From: Streptomyces antimycoticus
GTDB taxonomy: Bacteria > Actinomycetota > Actinomycetes > Streptomycetales > Streptomycetaceae
Reading direction: 5' to 3'
DNA length: 64,000 nt
Assembly (NCBI RefSeq): GCF_005405925.1
Contig: NZ_BJHV01000001.1
Coordinates: forward strand, 2,480,001-2,544,000
In this document: piece by piece, positions 28,498 through 39,182 of the stretch
How the letters are laid out: each line of letters starts with the position of its first letter
Numbering within the stretch: the first letter of the stretch is position 1
Notes under the pieces: generated by a model
The model's database searches: none
What the model was told of the DNA's origin: nothing
Seen by the model: the letters and a program-made list of their open reading frames with translations, nothing else
Made by a program: the position numbers and the translations under genes

Positions 28498-28644
28498 GCT
28501 CACTCGCGGATGAGGATGGCGTGAGTGCCGATCCGGTGCCACACGATGTGACGGGCGCCGTCGGACCTGCTCCCGGCCGTAGGACCAGGTGGCGCGCCCG
28601 TCCGGTGCCCAGGTGAGCTCGTAGACCCCGGGCGCGACGCGCAG
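28498..28644 (-). pseudogene. C-terminal remnant of an unrecognised Streptomyces island gene
   Basis: On the minus strand, one frame gives LRVAPGVYELTWAPDGRATW then SYGREQV, and with a one-base shift GARHIVWHRIGTHAILIRE and a stop. This pattern (PGVYEMTW..DGRATF..HIVWRRIGTH) is familiar as the end of small hypothetical proteins in actinobacterial plasmids and islands. The 5' part is replaced by the IS110 fragment. The function is unknown. Confidence 0.4.
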
Positions 28645-29382
28645 GCTGTGGAGGCTGATCACCTCCAGCGTCAAATCACAGATCACACGGGCGATTGCGG
28701 ATTCGCCGGGCAGCTGTGTGTGCTGCCGTTCCGCGGCGTCGACGGCAGTGCCGGCCAGGAGCTTCGCGCTGCGGACCTTGCGGTTGCGCAGCCATGTCAT
28801 CAGCCGTTTGCGGCCCAACCGCCGCAGCGCAGCCGGCGTCTGGTAGCCGGACAGCAGCACCAGCGGCCCGATGTTCGTCAGGTCCAGAGCGCGCACCAGA
28901 GCTGGGAAGATACTCAGCACCTGCGCGTGCAGCCGGTTGCTCTTCCGCGTTCGCTCCTGCACCAGATCGGCCCGCCGGTCGGTCATGACCCGCACTTCGG
29001 CGGCCAGGTCACTTTCGGGAGCGAGAAGGTGCAGGTCACGGCGCATACGTGCCTGATCTGCGATGACCCGGGCGTCCTTCGCATCCGTCTTGCCCAGGCC
29101 GCGGTAGCCGGCGGCGGCCCGGTTCACCGCGAAGCCGGGCAGATAGACGATCGTCTGCCCATGGTTGAGCAGGAAATTGACCAGCAGGCAAGCCATGCCG
29201 TCGGCGACATCGACGGCCCACACCACATCCTCACCGAGCTCGAGCACGTCGCTGATAAGGCTCAGCAGTTCCGGCTCGTCGTTGACCACTTTCCGCGACA
29301 GCAGCACTTCGCCGTCGCTGTTCAGCACGACGGTGTGGTGGTGAGCCTTGCCGATATCGGTCCCCGCCCAGTTCCAGGCCAT
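28645..29382 (-). pseudogene. IS110-family transposase, N-terminal part only
   Basis: The first about 245 residues of an IS110 DEDD transposase, starting MAWNWAGTDIGKAHHHTVVL at the ATG at 29382. The DEDD-type catalytic region includes the first Asp in GTDIGK, VWAVDVADGMACLL and the KTDAKDARVIAD motif. The C-terminal transposase_20 domain with its serine is absent, because the match stops after LTLEVISLH at about 28645 and unrelated sequence follows. IS110 proteins are about 400 residues long, so this one is dead. Confidence 0.8.
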
Positions 29383-29454
29383 GCGTGCCTCCGGTCGTTC
29401 GACGTGCTCCATTGCATCCGGACGACTCCGCCAGCATGGTCCTACTCAGCGATA

Positions 29455-29678
29455 CTCGTGGGCCCGCAGCGCCTCATCATGAACGAGGCCCACGCCCGCC
29501 ACGTCCTCGCGGCCTACGAACGGCACTACAACGAACACCGACCCCACCAGGCCCCGCAACCAGTTACCACCCGACGCTCACAAACAACCCGCCGCGGCGG
29601 ATGACCTCCACACCCACAGAGTCGAGCGTATCCGGATCCTCGGCGGCCTCATCAACGAGTACCGATATACGGCATGAC
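29455..29678 (+). pseudogene. IS3/IS481-like transposase, C-terminal scrap
   Basis: Two short frames recall the C-terminus of the rve transposases in this window: RHVLAAYERHYNEHRPHQAP in one and VERIRILGGLINEYRYTA with a stop in another. No catalytic region is present. It is an IS leftover beside the IS110 fragment. Confidence 0.65.
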
Positions 29679-29727
29679 GTGCAGCGATGACTTTTCGAGC
29701 GGCACAGGCGAGCAGCGAACCGACGTC

Positions 29728-30522
29728 TCATGATGTTCCCCTGGGGGCGGTCCAACCGGCGCGGTTGAACTTCTTGGTCCCTGGGAGGGCCATGGCGGGC
29801 CGCGGCTTTCCTTCGACTTGCTGCGCGGCACGGAGGGTCGCAGCGGAGCTCATCTTCCAGTCGTTCCCATCCCACTCGGCGGCCAGGAGAGTGCGGGTGT
29901 AGGAGCTGTGCGTCTTCTCGATCGCCCCGGCTTTCATGGTGACGCGGGCGAGAATGTAGACGCTGACCTCGTCCTTCAACTTTTTGATGACCTTGAAGCC
30001 GATGGTGCGAACTCGTGAATATGCGCGCGGCGGCATGTCGCCCTTGGCCGGGATTCCGAACTTTTCACGCAAGGCGGCGTCCGTCTGGATCGCCCGCTGC
30101 TTGACCTTCTCCTTGTTCGTCGGCGTCTGGTCGGCTGCGGCCAGGTATGAGTCGTAGACGCCCATCTGCTCGTCCACCATGTCCCGACTGCCCTGTGCGG
30201 TCGTCGAGTTCGCGGCGGACAGCATGCTGACGGCCCCTTCGGCGGTGTGCGGGAACAGAACCTCATTGCCGTTGCTGTCGGTGCGCTTGCCGCGCGGCAG
30301 CGCCGCCCACTGCTTCGACTGGGCCCACTCGTCCGGGACGCTGGAGCCCGGCTTAGTCTGGTGTCGGGGCGCAGTGGCGGCTCCGCTTTTCTCGCCTTTG
30401 CCAGCCCCCTCGGTGTCGTCGTCTCCACTGGACGCCGAACAAGCGGTCAGGGCGAGCACGGCAGCGGCAACGCCGCTGGTGCCCCATATCATCGCTCGAT
30501 TCCACCCGTTCATACGCAACAT
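29728..30522 (-). CDS. Secreted lipoprotein, possibly a VirB8-like/conjugation-associated protein
   Basis: A 264-residue lipoprotein. A basic start and hydrophobic helix end in the lipobox LTAC, with the lipidated Cys at about residue 28, followed by a Ser/Gly/acidic linker. The mature domain (about 65-250: GNEVLFPHTAEGAVSMLSAA, then an alpha/beta region) resembles the NTF2-like fold proteins that accompany actinobacterial conjugation systems. That is a structural guess, not a family match. No other transfer genes are visible nearby, so it may be a survivor of a degraded conjugative element. The start may be the third codon Met rather than the first. Confidence 0.5.
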   Translation of the reverse strand: MLRMNGWNRAMIWGTSGVAAAVLALTACSASSGDDDTEGAGKGEKSGAATAPRHQTKPGSSVPDEWAQSKQWAALPRGKRTDSNGNEVLFPHTAEGAVSMLSAANSTTAQGSRDMVDEQMGVYDSYLAAADQTPTNKEKVKQRAIQTDAALREKFGIPAKGDMPPRAYSRVRTIGFKVIKKLKDEVSVYILARVTMKAGAIEKTHSSYTRTLLAAEWDGNDWKMSSAATLRAAQQVEGKPRPAMALPGTKKFNRAGWTAPRGTS

Positions 30523-30742
30523 CAGCCCAACACTCCATCACCATCGAAATTGCCGAAACGATCAACACGATGGCAGGTGGACCGCCGCGCATCCAATGGA
30601 ACGGTTCACTTCCGCCGTCTCTGGGCTTCCACCGACGGCCCATCGCGCGCGCGGCGGAGACCCGTAGCGCTCCATAATGGCTTCACCGGGTTTGACTTGA
30701 GGCAACGCACCTGACCAGCAGGTCCCCGGCATGATCAGTCCT

Positions 30743-31777
<1,035 letters not shown>

Positions 31778-31825
31778 CCATAAGGAAAATCCCAGCTCAC
31801 AACCAGTGAAGCCGTTCTAAACCGC

Positions 31826-31905
31826 TACGCGGCTGGTCACCCCCGGAACGCTGCTGCGCTGGCATCGCCGTCTGGTGACACGGAAGTGGACCTACGGGAG
31901 CTGGT
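31826..31905 (+). pseudogene. Short rve-transposase scrap
   Basis: The frame reads [20 protein letters not shown], the HTH-to-core linker of the same IS3/IS481-like family (compare [20 protein letters not shown] in the protein at 5792-6910). Only about 25 codons survive. Confidence 0.65.
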
Positions 31906-31948
31906 CTGCTTGGCACACTATTATTCACACCGAAGCCCCCAGCCGACC

Positions 31949-32380
31949 GTCTCGCTACTGCGCCACAGAGCCCGATACGGCGCTCACTCCCTGGGAGTGC
32001 CCGGTCTGCCGGCAGACGCCAAGGGGCTTTGCCTCGCCTTGACCCGGCAGGCACCTTGCGGCCGCAACGCCCGAGCGTCGGCCGCCTGCGGAAGCACGTC
32101 GGCCAAGGTCATCAGCCGGCAGCTCCCCTCCTGTCGCATGGGGAGCACGGCACCGTGCTCCCACCCCGAAAGGGGGTCGAGGGCCGACAAGGGGTCCTTA
32201 TGCTTCTCGATGCCGAGAGCATCCATAGCGGTGGGGTGACCTTGGTGGCCTGTGGTTGACAACGGCACATAGGAGCCCGGTACGGCGCCGTAGGTCTACC
32301 GGATCGGGTGACGGACGAATCAGGCACCGTTGACACGTCTGCGAGTTGGGAGCACGAGGGCTCCCCATTGCTCCCAGCCC
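31949..32380. repeat. Right copy of the diverged long direct repeat
   Basis: This stretch matches 3702-4131 with scattered differences. No gene is supported in it. The hairpin that is a perfect 18-bp repeat on the left is replaced here by gggagcacgg-ca-ccgtgctccc (about 32141-32162). A structured element at this place has therefore been kept while the bases changed. Confidence 0.65.
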
Positions 32381-32516
<136 letters not shown>

Positions 32517-32578
32517 GTGCTCGCTCGGCTTGGGCTTTCCCCTCGCCGACCGCGCATGAAGAACAATACCGCACCTCA

Positions 32579-32600
32579 GGGGGTGGCTGCTGCCACCCCC
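32579..32600. terminator. Hairpin upstream of the tRNA gene
   Basis: gggggtggc-tgct-gccaccccc is a perfect 9-bp stem with a 4-nt loop, lying between the tRNA-Pro 5' end and the transketolase promoter region. It could be a terminator of either direction or a promoter-proximal structure. Confidence 0.4.
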
Positions 32601-32754
32601 GGGTGAAGATCGGGAGTCCGGCGGGACCAGCCGGGGTGTTCGCTCTGTGGGATGGGGTGGTTGCTCAGCGTTAGTGGACGGGGCTGGGGCTGCGGCGTTG
32701 GTGGGGAGGGTGGGGGCTTGACTTGAAGTTTGGTTTAAGTTGCACGCTCGGTCC

Positions 32755-33456
32755 ATGACCTTCACCGACGTTCACACCGCGCAGGGGTACGACGATCTTC
32801 CTCGGCTGATGAGTCTGATGACCGGGGACGAGAAGCACGGGCCGGCCGCGACCTCGACGCTTGACGCGGTCTGGGTGCTCTACGACCGGGTGCTGCGGGT
32901 CTCGCCGGAGGCCGTGGATGCTCCGGACCGGGATCGGTTTCTGCTGTCCAAGGGGCACGGGCCGATGGCGTACTACGCCGTGCTCGCCGCCAAGGGGTTC
33001 CTGCCCGAGTCGTTGCTGCCGGGGTTCGGGGCGTACGAGTCACCGCTGGGGCACCATCCGGATCGGGTGCTCGTACCGGGTGCCGAGATCAGCAGTGGCT
33101 CGCTCGGGCATGGGTTGCCGTTGGCCGTGGGGAGTGCGCTCGGGTTGCGGGCGCAGGGGCTCTCCGGGGCGGCGGTGTGGGTGCTCGTCGGCGACGCCGA
33201 GCTGGACGAGGGCAGCAATCACGAGGCGATCGCCTATGCGGGGGCCGTCGGGCTGGAGCGGTTGCACACGGTCGTGGTCGACAACGCCTCCGCCACCCAT
33301 GGCCGGCCCGGGGGCATCGCCGCGCGCTTCGAGGCCGCGGGGTGGTCCACGGCGACGGTGGACGGGCGTGATCACCAGGCGCTGTACGAGGCGTACACCG
33401 CACCGCACCCGGGGCGGCCGCATGCCGTGGTGGCCCGGGTCGAGGCCAAGGTCTGA
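32755..33456 (+). CDS. Transketolase, N-terminal subunit (TPP-binding half)
   Basis: A 233-residue protein equal to the first half of transketolase. The TPP diphosphate/metal site is GDAELDEGSNHEA with the conserved Asn. Substrate and cofactor histidines lie in LLSKGHGPMAYYAVL and SSGSLGHGLPLAVG. The C-terminal half is encoded by the next gene 33 bases downstream; together they would form a heterotetramer moving two-carbon units, as in split transketolases of actinobacteria and archaea. The ATG at 32755 was chosen. It is the first core-like gene to the right of the tRNA. Confidence 0.85.
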   Translation: MTFTDVHTAQGYDDLPRLMSLMTGDEKHGPAATSTLDAVWVLYDRVLRVSPEAVDAPDRDRFLLSKGHGPMAYYAVLAAKGFLPESLLPGFGAYESPLGHHPDRVLVPGAEISSGSLGHGLPLAVGSALGLRAQGLSGAAVWVLVGDAELDEGSNHEAIAYAGAVGLERLHTVVVDNASATHGRPGGIAARFEAAGWSTATVDGRDHQALYEAYTAPHPGRPHAVVARVEAKV

Positions 33457-33488
33457 ATTCTTTCTCCAGGGTGAGAGGAACTGTCTTC

Positions 33489-34400
33489 ATGGACACCATG
33501 CGTGAGCGTTTCGCCTCCGTCGTCTCCCGTCTTCTCGACGACGACCCCCGGCTGGCCGTCGTGCTGGCGGAGATCGGTAAGGACGGCTTCATGGACGCGG
33601 CCCGGGCGCATCCCGACCGGGTGATCAATGTCGGCATCCGCGAGCAGTTGCTGGTCGGCGTCGGCGGTGGACTGGCCCTGACCGGGATGCGGCCGATTCT
33701 GCACACCTTCGCCAGCTTTCTGGTCGAGCGGCCCTTTGAGCAGGTCAAGCTGGACTTCGGACATCAGGGCGTGGGCGGGGTGCTGGTGAGCGCGGCCGGT
33801 TCGTACGACTGGCCCGCGGGCGGCTACACCCATATGGCCCCCGGCGATGTAGCTCTGCTGGACACGCTCGACGGCTGGACGGTCCATGTGCCCGGCCATC
33901 CGGACGAGGCCGAAACCCTGCTACGGGACGCGACAGCGGCCGGTGACGACTCGGTGTACGTACGGCTGTCGGCGCACTCCAACTCCGCCCCGCGGGACAT
34001 CGTCCCCGGCCGCTTCCTGACCGTACGGGAGGGGCGCGGCGGCGTGGTGATCGCGGTCGGGCCGATGCTCGACAGCGTACTCACGGCCGTCGAGGGGCTG
34101 GATGTGACCGTGCTGTACGCCACGACGGTGCGGCCCTTCGACGAACGGGCGTTGCGTGCGACGGCCGGGGCGGCAGCGGGCGCCGGGGCGGCAGTCGATG
34201 TCGTGCTGGTCGAGCCGTATCTCGCGGGCACCTCGACCGCCGCCGTCAACGACGCGCTCGCCGATCGTCCGCATCGGGTGCTCGGCCTGGGCATCCCCCG
34301 GCGTGAGCTGCGACGCTACGGCACGATCGACGAGCATCTCGCGGGTCAGGGGCTGGACCCGGCGTCGTTGCGCGAGCGCATCTCCGGCTTCCTGGGCTGA
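33489..34400 (+). CDS. Transketolase, C-terminal subunit
   Basis: A 303-residue partner of the preceding gene. The pyrimidine-binding half contains the catalytic Glu in VINVGIREQLLVG, HTFASFLVERPFEQVKLD, the YDWPAGGYTHMAPGDVALL region and the C-terminal transketolase fold (VVIAVGPMLDSVLTAVEGLD). The ATG at 33489 is preceded by gagagg and preferred to the in-frame GTG 18 bases earlier. It is convergent with the hydrolase gene at 34436. Confidence 0.85.
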   Translation: MDTMRERFASVVSRLLDDDPRLAVVLAEIGKDGFMDAARAHPDRVINVGIREQLLVGVGGGLALTGMRPILHTFASFLVERPFEQVKLDFGHQGVGGVLVSAAGSYDWPAGGYTHMAPGDVALLDTLDGWTVHVPGHPDEAETLLRDATAAGDDSVYVRLSAHSNSAPRDIVPGRFLTVREGRGGVVIAVGPMLDSVLTAVEGLDVTVLYATTVRPFDERALRATAGAAAGAGAAVDVVLVEPYLAGTSTAAVNDALADRPHRVLGLGIPRRELRRYGTIDEHLAGQGLDPASLRERISGFLG

Positions 34401-34435
34401 GGCGGTGGCTCCGCCGGGGCCGTGCGGCCCGCGGC

Positions 34436-35386
34436 TCAGAGGTGCTTTTCCAGCCAGGTCAGCAGGTCCTGCTGGACTTCATCCCGGTTGGTCTCGTTGA
34501 GGATCTCGTGCCGGGCCCCCTGGTATCCCTTCCAGCTCAGCTCCCGCGTGCCGCCGTAGCGGAAGTCCTCCAGGAGTTCGTAGACGAGTGTCATCCCCTG
34601 GTTGCACGGGTCCTCGGTGCCGACCGCCAGATGCACCGGCAGCGCTGCCGGGATACGGGCCTGGTGGCGCGGGTCGTTGATCTTACGGACGCCATGGACC
34701 CAGTCCAGGGACAGCCCGGCGCTGAACGCGAAACCGCACCGCTCGTCCGCCGCGTACGCGGCCACCTCCGCGGGGTCTCGCGAGAGCCACTCGAAGCCCG
34801 TCCGGTCCTGAAATGACTCGTACGGGTCGTTGAACGAGGCGAAGAGGGTCGAGGTGAAGGTGGACGGGGCGGTCCGACCGCGTTCCGCGATCTCCTGGGC
34901 GATGCCCTCCAGCGCCGCCTCGGTCTCGGTCCCCGGGAGGGAGCGGAAAGTCCCGGAGAGGATCAGCCCGGCCAGTTCCTCGCCGTACTCCTGGGCGCAG
35001 TCGCGGGCCAGCATCGAACCCATGCTGTGGCCGAGCAGGACCAGCGGCGCATGGGGGTGCGCGGTCCGGGCGCGGTCACCGATGGCGCGCAGGTCCGAGA
35101 CGATCGCCCGCCAGCTGTCGCCCTCCTCGCCCACGACGCCGAAGCCGCCCGTCGACTCGGCGGTGGCTCCGTGACCGCGGTGGTCCGAGGCGACCACCGC
35201 ATAGCCGTGCGCGGCGAGGAAGCGGGCGAACCGGTCGTAGCGCCGGGCGTGTTCGGCGGCGCCATGCGCGATCTGGACGATCGCGCGCGGGGCGCCGTTC
35301 TCCGGCAGCCAGGTGTAGGTCGCGACCCGCACACCGTCGGGCATGGGCAGATGGTCGGTGCGGTGGGTGATACCGCCGTCGGGCAT
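34436..35386 (-). CDS. Alpha/beta hydrolase, monoacylglycerol-lipase-like
   Basis: A 316-residue serine hydrolase. The nucleophile elbow is GHSMGSM (Ser in VLLGHSMGSMLARD), the acid is in VGTEDPCNQG, and the catalytic His in KGYQGARHEILNETNRD. The oxyanion region is VQIAHGAAEHARRYDRFARF. This is the serine aminopeptidase S33 / monoglyceride lipase layout. There is no signal peptide, so it is cytoplasmic. The substrate is probably a lipid ester. Confidence 0.82.
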   Translation of the reverse strand: MPDGGITHRTDHLPMPDGVRVATYTWLPENGAPRAIVQIAHGAAEHARRYDRFARFLAAHGYAVVASDHRGHGATAESTGGFGVVGEEGDSWRAIVSDLRAIGDRARTAHPHAPLVLLGHSMGSMLARDCAQEYGEELAGLILSGTFRSLPGTETEAALEGIAQEIAERGRTAPSTFTSTLFASFNDPYESFQDRTGFEWLSRDPAEVAAYAADERCGFAFSAGLSLDWVHGVRKINDPRHQARIPAALPVHLAVGTEDPCNQGMTLVYELLEDFRYGGTRELSWKGYQGARHEILNETNRDEVQQDLLTWLEKHL

Positions 35387-35792
35387 GCCGTCTCACTCTC
35401 CTGGTGCTCATCGATCTGGTGCACATCGATCTGGTGCACATCGATGTGGTGCTGGGCGGTGTGGTGTTGGCCGATCTCGTGCTGGTCGGTCTGTGTCCGT
35501 GCTGGTCAGTCTGTGGCTGTGCTGGTCAGTCTGTGGCTGTGCTGGTCGGTCTCGTGCGGTCGGTCTGCGCGAGTCGGTCTGGTCGGTCTGCGCGAGTCGG
35601 TCTGGTCGGTCCGGTGTGAGTCGGTCTGGCGTGCAGGGGTGCGGACGGAAGCCCACTCTCCCTTTGCCGGGCCCGCAAGCCAAGGGCATCGACGCGCTCT
35701 TGTCCTCCGGGGCGTGGGGGGTGTAACGATCAAGGGCTTGGTACCGCGTATCGACTCCTGATCCATGCAACTCCCTTGCTCCAGGAGGACCG
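35387..35792. repeat. Intergenic short tandem repeats
   Basis: About 400 bases between divergent genes with no supported gene. At about 35409-35450 a 15-mer (catcgatctggtgca, with one variant) occurs three times. From about 35500 to 35630 a 20-base unit (ctgtgctggtcagtctgtgg) and a related unit (cggtctgcgcgagtcggtct) recur several times. These look like slippage-generated repeats. The promoters of both flanking genes must lie here. The last part has the ribosome-binding site ccaggagg (35781) for the TTG start at 35793. Confidence 0.6.
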
Positions 35793-38700
35793 TTGGACAC
35801 GCACGACGCTTCGCTCTCCCCCGCCTCCGCAGTTGCCTCCGCCCTGTCGCGGCGGCGTTTTCTGCAGGCCGCCGCCGCGGGCACCGCCGCCGCCACCGCG
35901 GCCACCCTGCCCTTCGAGACCGCCGCCGCCGCACCGGCCCGACCGGGCTCGCTCTCCTTCACCGCCGCCACCAACGGCGCCGCGACCCTCTCGCCGTCCG
36001 GCGACCGCATGATCGCCGAGGTTCAGAACGTCCTGTGGTCGGTCGCCCGTAAGGGTGGCGAGGCCATATCGCTCACACCGGCCGATCTGGAGCCGACCCG
36101 GCCGGTCTACTCCCCCGATGGAAAGCTGCTGGCCGTCTGCGCCTACCGGGGCGGCGGATTCCATATCTGGACACTGCGCCCCGACGGCTCTGGTTTGCGG
36201 CAGCGAACGGACGGCCCGTGGGACGATCGCGGCCCGGCCTGGTCGCCCGACGGCACCCGGATCGCCTTCGCCTCCGAGCGCGGCGGCGACCCCGTGGCGG
36301 GCAGCCCGTACCGGATCTGGGTGCTGGAGGTGGCCAGCGGTGAGCTCACGCGGCTCACGGGCGCGGACGGCCAGGACGGGCCGCTCCAGGACGGCGCCTG
36401 GGAGGACTTCGACCCCACCTGGTCCGCGGACGGCGAGCGGGTGCTGTTCGTGCGCGGTGCGCTCGCCGGGACGACGCTGAACGCCCGTACGGTCGCCTCC
36501 GTACGGGCCGACGGCACCGGGTCGGTCACGGCCGAGCACACCGATCCCACCGCCGATGCCCAGGTGATGACGCCGTCCGTGTCGGCGGACGGCCATCTCG
36601 CCTATCTGCGGACCACGGCCGCTCCCGCCGCCTCCTGCACGCTGGTCGTGGCCGGGGAGCCGGTGGCGATCACGGGGGATGTGCAGCCCGTGCCGCCCCG
36701 TTGGGTGTCGCGGGACGAGCTGCTGCTCACCGTCGACGGGCGGTTCCGGGTGTTCCGGGTGTCCCCGGCGGTACGCTCCGGCGCGGCCGGAGCCGGTGAG
36801 GAATCCGACCGTAAGGACGTCGCGTACGAGGAGATCCCCTTCTCCGCCACCCTCCCGGTGAACCGGCCCCGGTATCGCGTCAAGCGGTACGACTTCGACG
36901 GTGGCGGGGTGCGGCCGGTGCGCGGGCTGCATCTGCCCGCGCTCTCTCCTGACGGCCGTAAGGTGGCCTTCGCCGCCCTCAACTCCCTCTGGGTCGCCGA
37001 TGTCTCCGGCGGCCGCGCCCCGCGCCGGGTCGTACGGGCGGCCCCCACCCGGTATCTGCTGGCCCCCACCTGGACGCCCGATGGGCGCGCCCTGGTGTAC
37101 GCCGACGACCGGGACGGGCTGCTGGCCGCGCGCCGCCGGGACCTCGCCTCGGGCGAGGAGACCGTGCTGGCCTCCGGCGGCAGGGTGCATCCGGCGCTCT
37201 CCCCCGATGGCAAGCGGCTCGCCTGTGTCGACATGTCGGGAAACCTGGTTCTGCGCGATCTCGACACCGGTACGGAACGGGTGCTCGCCGCGCCGATGGG
37301 CGCCGGCGGACTGCCCGGCCGGCCGAGCTGGTCGCCCGACGGGGGCTATGTCGCCCTGTGCGATCGCAACCGGCTGAACCAGCGGTTCCGCGAGGGCTAC
37401 AACCTGATCCGGGTGATCGACACCGACACCGGTACGGCCAGGCAGCATGCCGTCGCACCGCACACCTCCCTCTCCGACCGCTATGACTCCGGACCCGTCT
37501 GGTCCCCCGATGGCCGCCATATGGCGCTCATCGTCGAGTCCGCCCTGTGGCTGCTGCCGGTAAGGGCGGACGGCACCCCCGACGGCGCGCCGCGCCGGCT
37601 GACCGACGAGGCCGCCGACCATCCCTCCTGGTCCGGCGACTCCCGCCACATCCTGTATCTGTCGGCGGGCCGACTGCGGCTGCTGGACGTCGAGCGCGGC
37701 ACCGCCCGCACGGTCCGCGTCCCACTGGACCACCGGCGGCCGCGCCCCGCGGACACCGTCGTCCACGCCGGACGGTTCTGGGACGGCACCGGAGGCGAGG
37801 GTGACGGCGCCGGTCATGACGGCCGTAAGGGCGGCACGGTCCGCGAGGACGTGGACATCGTGGTCCGCGGCGGACGCATCGCGGCCGTGGAGGCCCACCG
37901 GGCCGGGCGGCCCGCGAAGCGGCGCGTCGACGCCTCCGAACGCACCGTCGTCCCGGGGCTGTGGGATGCCCACACCCACCCCTGGCAGTACACCTATGGC
38001 GGCCGTCAGACCGCTCTGCAGCTCGCCTACGGCATCACGACGGCCGTTTCCCTCGGCGGCTTCGCCTATGAGCAGGCGCGCCTCAGGGAGGCCGTCGCGG
38101 CGGGCGCCCTGGCCGGGCCGCGACTGCTGGCCACCGGCGAGCTGCTGGACGGACCGCGCGTCGCGTACAGCATGGGCCGGGCGCATCGCACCCGGGACGG
38201 TCTGCGGCGCTCTTTGGAGCGCGGTGCCGCGCTCGACTGGGACTTCGTCAAGACGTATGTACGCGCGCCGGGATGGATCATGGAAGAGGCGGCCCGGTTC
38301 GCGCATGAGCGGCTCGGAGTGCGCACCGGCAGCCATCTGTGCTCACCGGGCATACAGCTCGGACAGGACCTGACGACGCATCTGCAGGCCACCCAGCGGC
38401 TGGAGTACGGCCACGCCACGACGGCGTCCGGGCACTCCCAGCAGGACGTGACGGAGATCTACACCGCGACCTCCGACTTCCGGCTCATCGCCACGCCGTT
38501 CACGGCCTCGCCCCTGGTGGGCGCGGACCCCTCGCTGGCGGAGGACGAGCGGGTCACCCGGCTGATGCCGCCGTGGGACACCGCGCTCGTACGGCAGCTC
38601 GCCGGGACACCCCCGACGTCGGACCAACTCACCACGCTGGGCACCGAGATCGGGGTCTACCGGCGGATTCTGGCCGAGGGCGGGGTGGTGGCCCTGGGGA

Positions 38701-39086
38701 CGGACCAGCCGCTGGTGCCGGTGGGCCTCCATCTGCATCTGGCCCTGCGCGCCCTGCACCGGTTCGGGCTGTCGCCGCAGGAGGCGCTGCGCACGGCGAC
38801 GATCCTCCCGGCGCGGGCCTTCGGCGCCGATCGCGACCTGGGGACCCTGGAGGTCGGCAAGCTGGCGGATCTGACGGTCGTGGACGGCGATCCCTTCACG
38901 GACTTCGACACGCTGGTAAGGACGGTGTCAGTGCTGCGGGGCGGGGTGCCGTACGAGCAGCGCGAGCTGGTCGAATCCTTCCCGGGGGCCGGTGCCGCGG
39001 CGGCACCGCACGGGCGGTCGGCGGATGAGTGGCTCGAGGTGGGGCGGCTGTTGCGGCGCGACTCCTGCTGCTCTGTGGAGGGCTGA
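35793..39086 (+). CDS. Tat-exported TolB-propeller/amidohydrolase fusion
   Basis: A 1097-residue protein from a TTG at 35793. The Tat signal has SRRRFLQAAAAG at about residues 19-30 and an Ala-rich cleavage region. The N-terminal two thirds are a TolB/WD40-like propeller with repeats YSPDGKLLAV, WSPDGTRIAF, LSPDGRKVAF, WTPDGRALVY and WSPDGGYVAL. From about 640 comes a metal-dependent amidohydrolase domain with GLWDAHTHPWQYT (metal His pair), a later His in TGSHLC, and VALGTDQPLV with the metal Asp. The combination suggests an exported peptidase- or imidazolonepropionase-like enzyme. The substrate is unknown. Confidence 0.82.
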   Translation: MDTHDASLSPASAVASALSRRRFLQAAAAGTAAATAATLPFETAAAAPARPGSLSFTAATNGAATLSPSGDRMIAEVQNVLWSVARKGGEAISLTPADLEPTRPVYSPDGKLLAVCAYRGGGFHIWTLRPDGSGLRQRTDGPWDDRGPAWSPDGTRIAFASERGGDPVAGSPYRIWVLEVASGELTRLTGADGQDGPLQDGAWEDFDPTWSADGERVLFVRGALAGTTLNARTVASVRADGTGSVTAEHTDPTADAQVMTPSVSADGHLAYLRTTAAPAASCTLVVAGEPVAITGDVQPVPPRWVSRDELLLTVDGRFRVFRVSPAVRSGAAGAGEESDRKDVAYEEIPFSATLPVNRPRYRVKRYDFDGGGVRPVRGLHLPALSPDGRKVAFAALNSLWVADVSGGRAPRRVVRAAPTRYLLAPTWTPDGRALVYADDRDGLLAARRRDLASGEETVLASGGRVHPALSPDGKRLACVDMSGNLVLRDLDTGTERVLAAPMGAGGLPGRPSWSPDGGYVALCDRNRLNQRFREGYNLIRVIDTDTGTARQHAVAPHTSLSDRYDSGPVWSPDGRHMALIVESALWLLPVRADGTPDGAPRRLTDEAADHPSWSGDSRHILYLSAGRLRLLDVERGTARTVRVPLDHRRPRPADTVVHAGRFWDGTGGEGDGAGHDGRKGGTVREDVDIVVRGGRIAAVEAHRAGRPAKRRVDASERTVVPGLWDAHTHPWQYTYGGRQTALQLAYGITTAVSLGGFAYEQARLREAVAAGALAGPRLLATGELLDGPRVAYSMGRAHRTRDGLRRSLERGAALDWDFVKTYVRAPGWIMEEAARFAHERLGVRTGSHLCSPGIQLGQDLTTHLQATQRLEYGHATTASGHSQQDVTEIYTATSDFRLIATPFTASPLVGADPSLAEDERVTRLMPPWDTALVRQLAGTPPTSDQLTTLGTEIGVYRRILAEGGVVALGTDQPLVPVGLHLHLALRALHRFGLSPQEALRTATILPARAFGADRDLGTLEVGKLADLTVVDGDPFTDFDTLVRTVSVLRGGVPYEQRELVESFPGAGAAAAPHGRSADEWLEVGRLLRRDSCCSVEG

Positions 39087-39182
39087 GGGTGCTGAGCGGG
39101 GTGGGGCGGGGGCTCGGGCCCCGGCCCACCCCGACTGGTTCCAGCACGCGGTTTCGGGGATCGGAGCCGGGGGCCGAGACGG

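Noticed and set aside
35730..38336. Minus-strand open frame of 868 codons
   Set aside because: It is the antisense shadow of the Tat propeller-amidohydrolase, rich in Gly/Arg/Pro without domains; such long shadows are usual at this G+C content.
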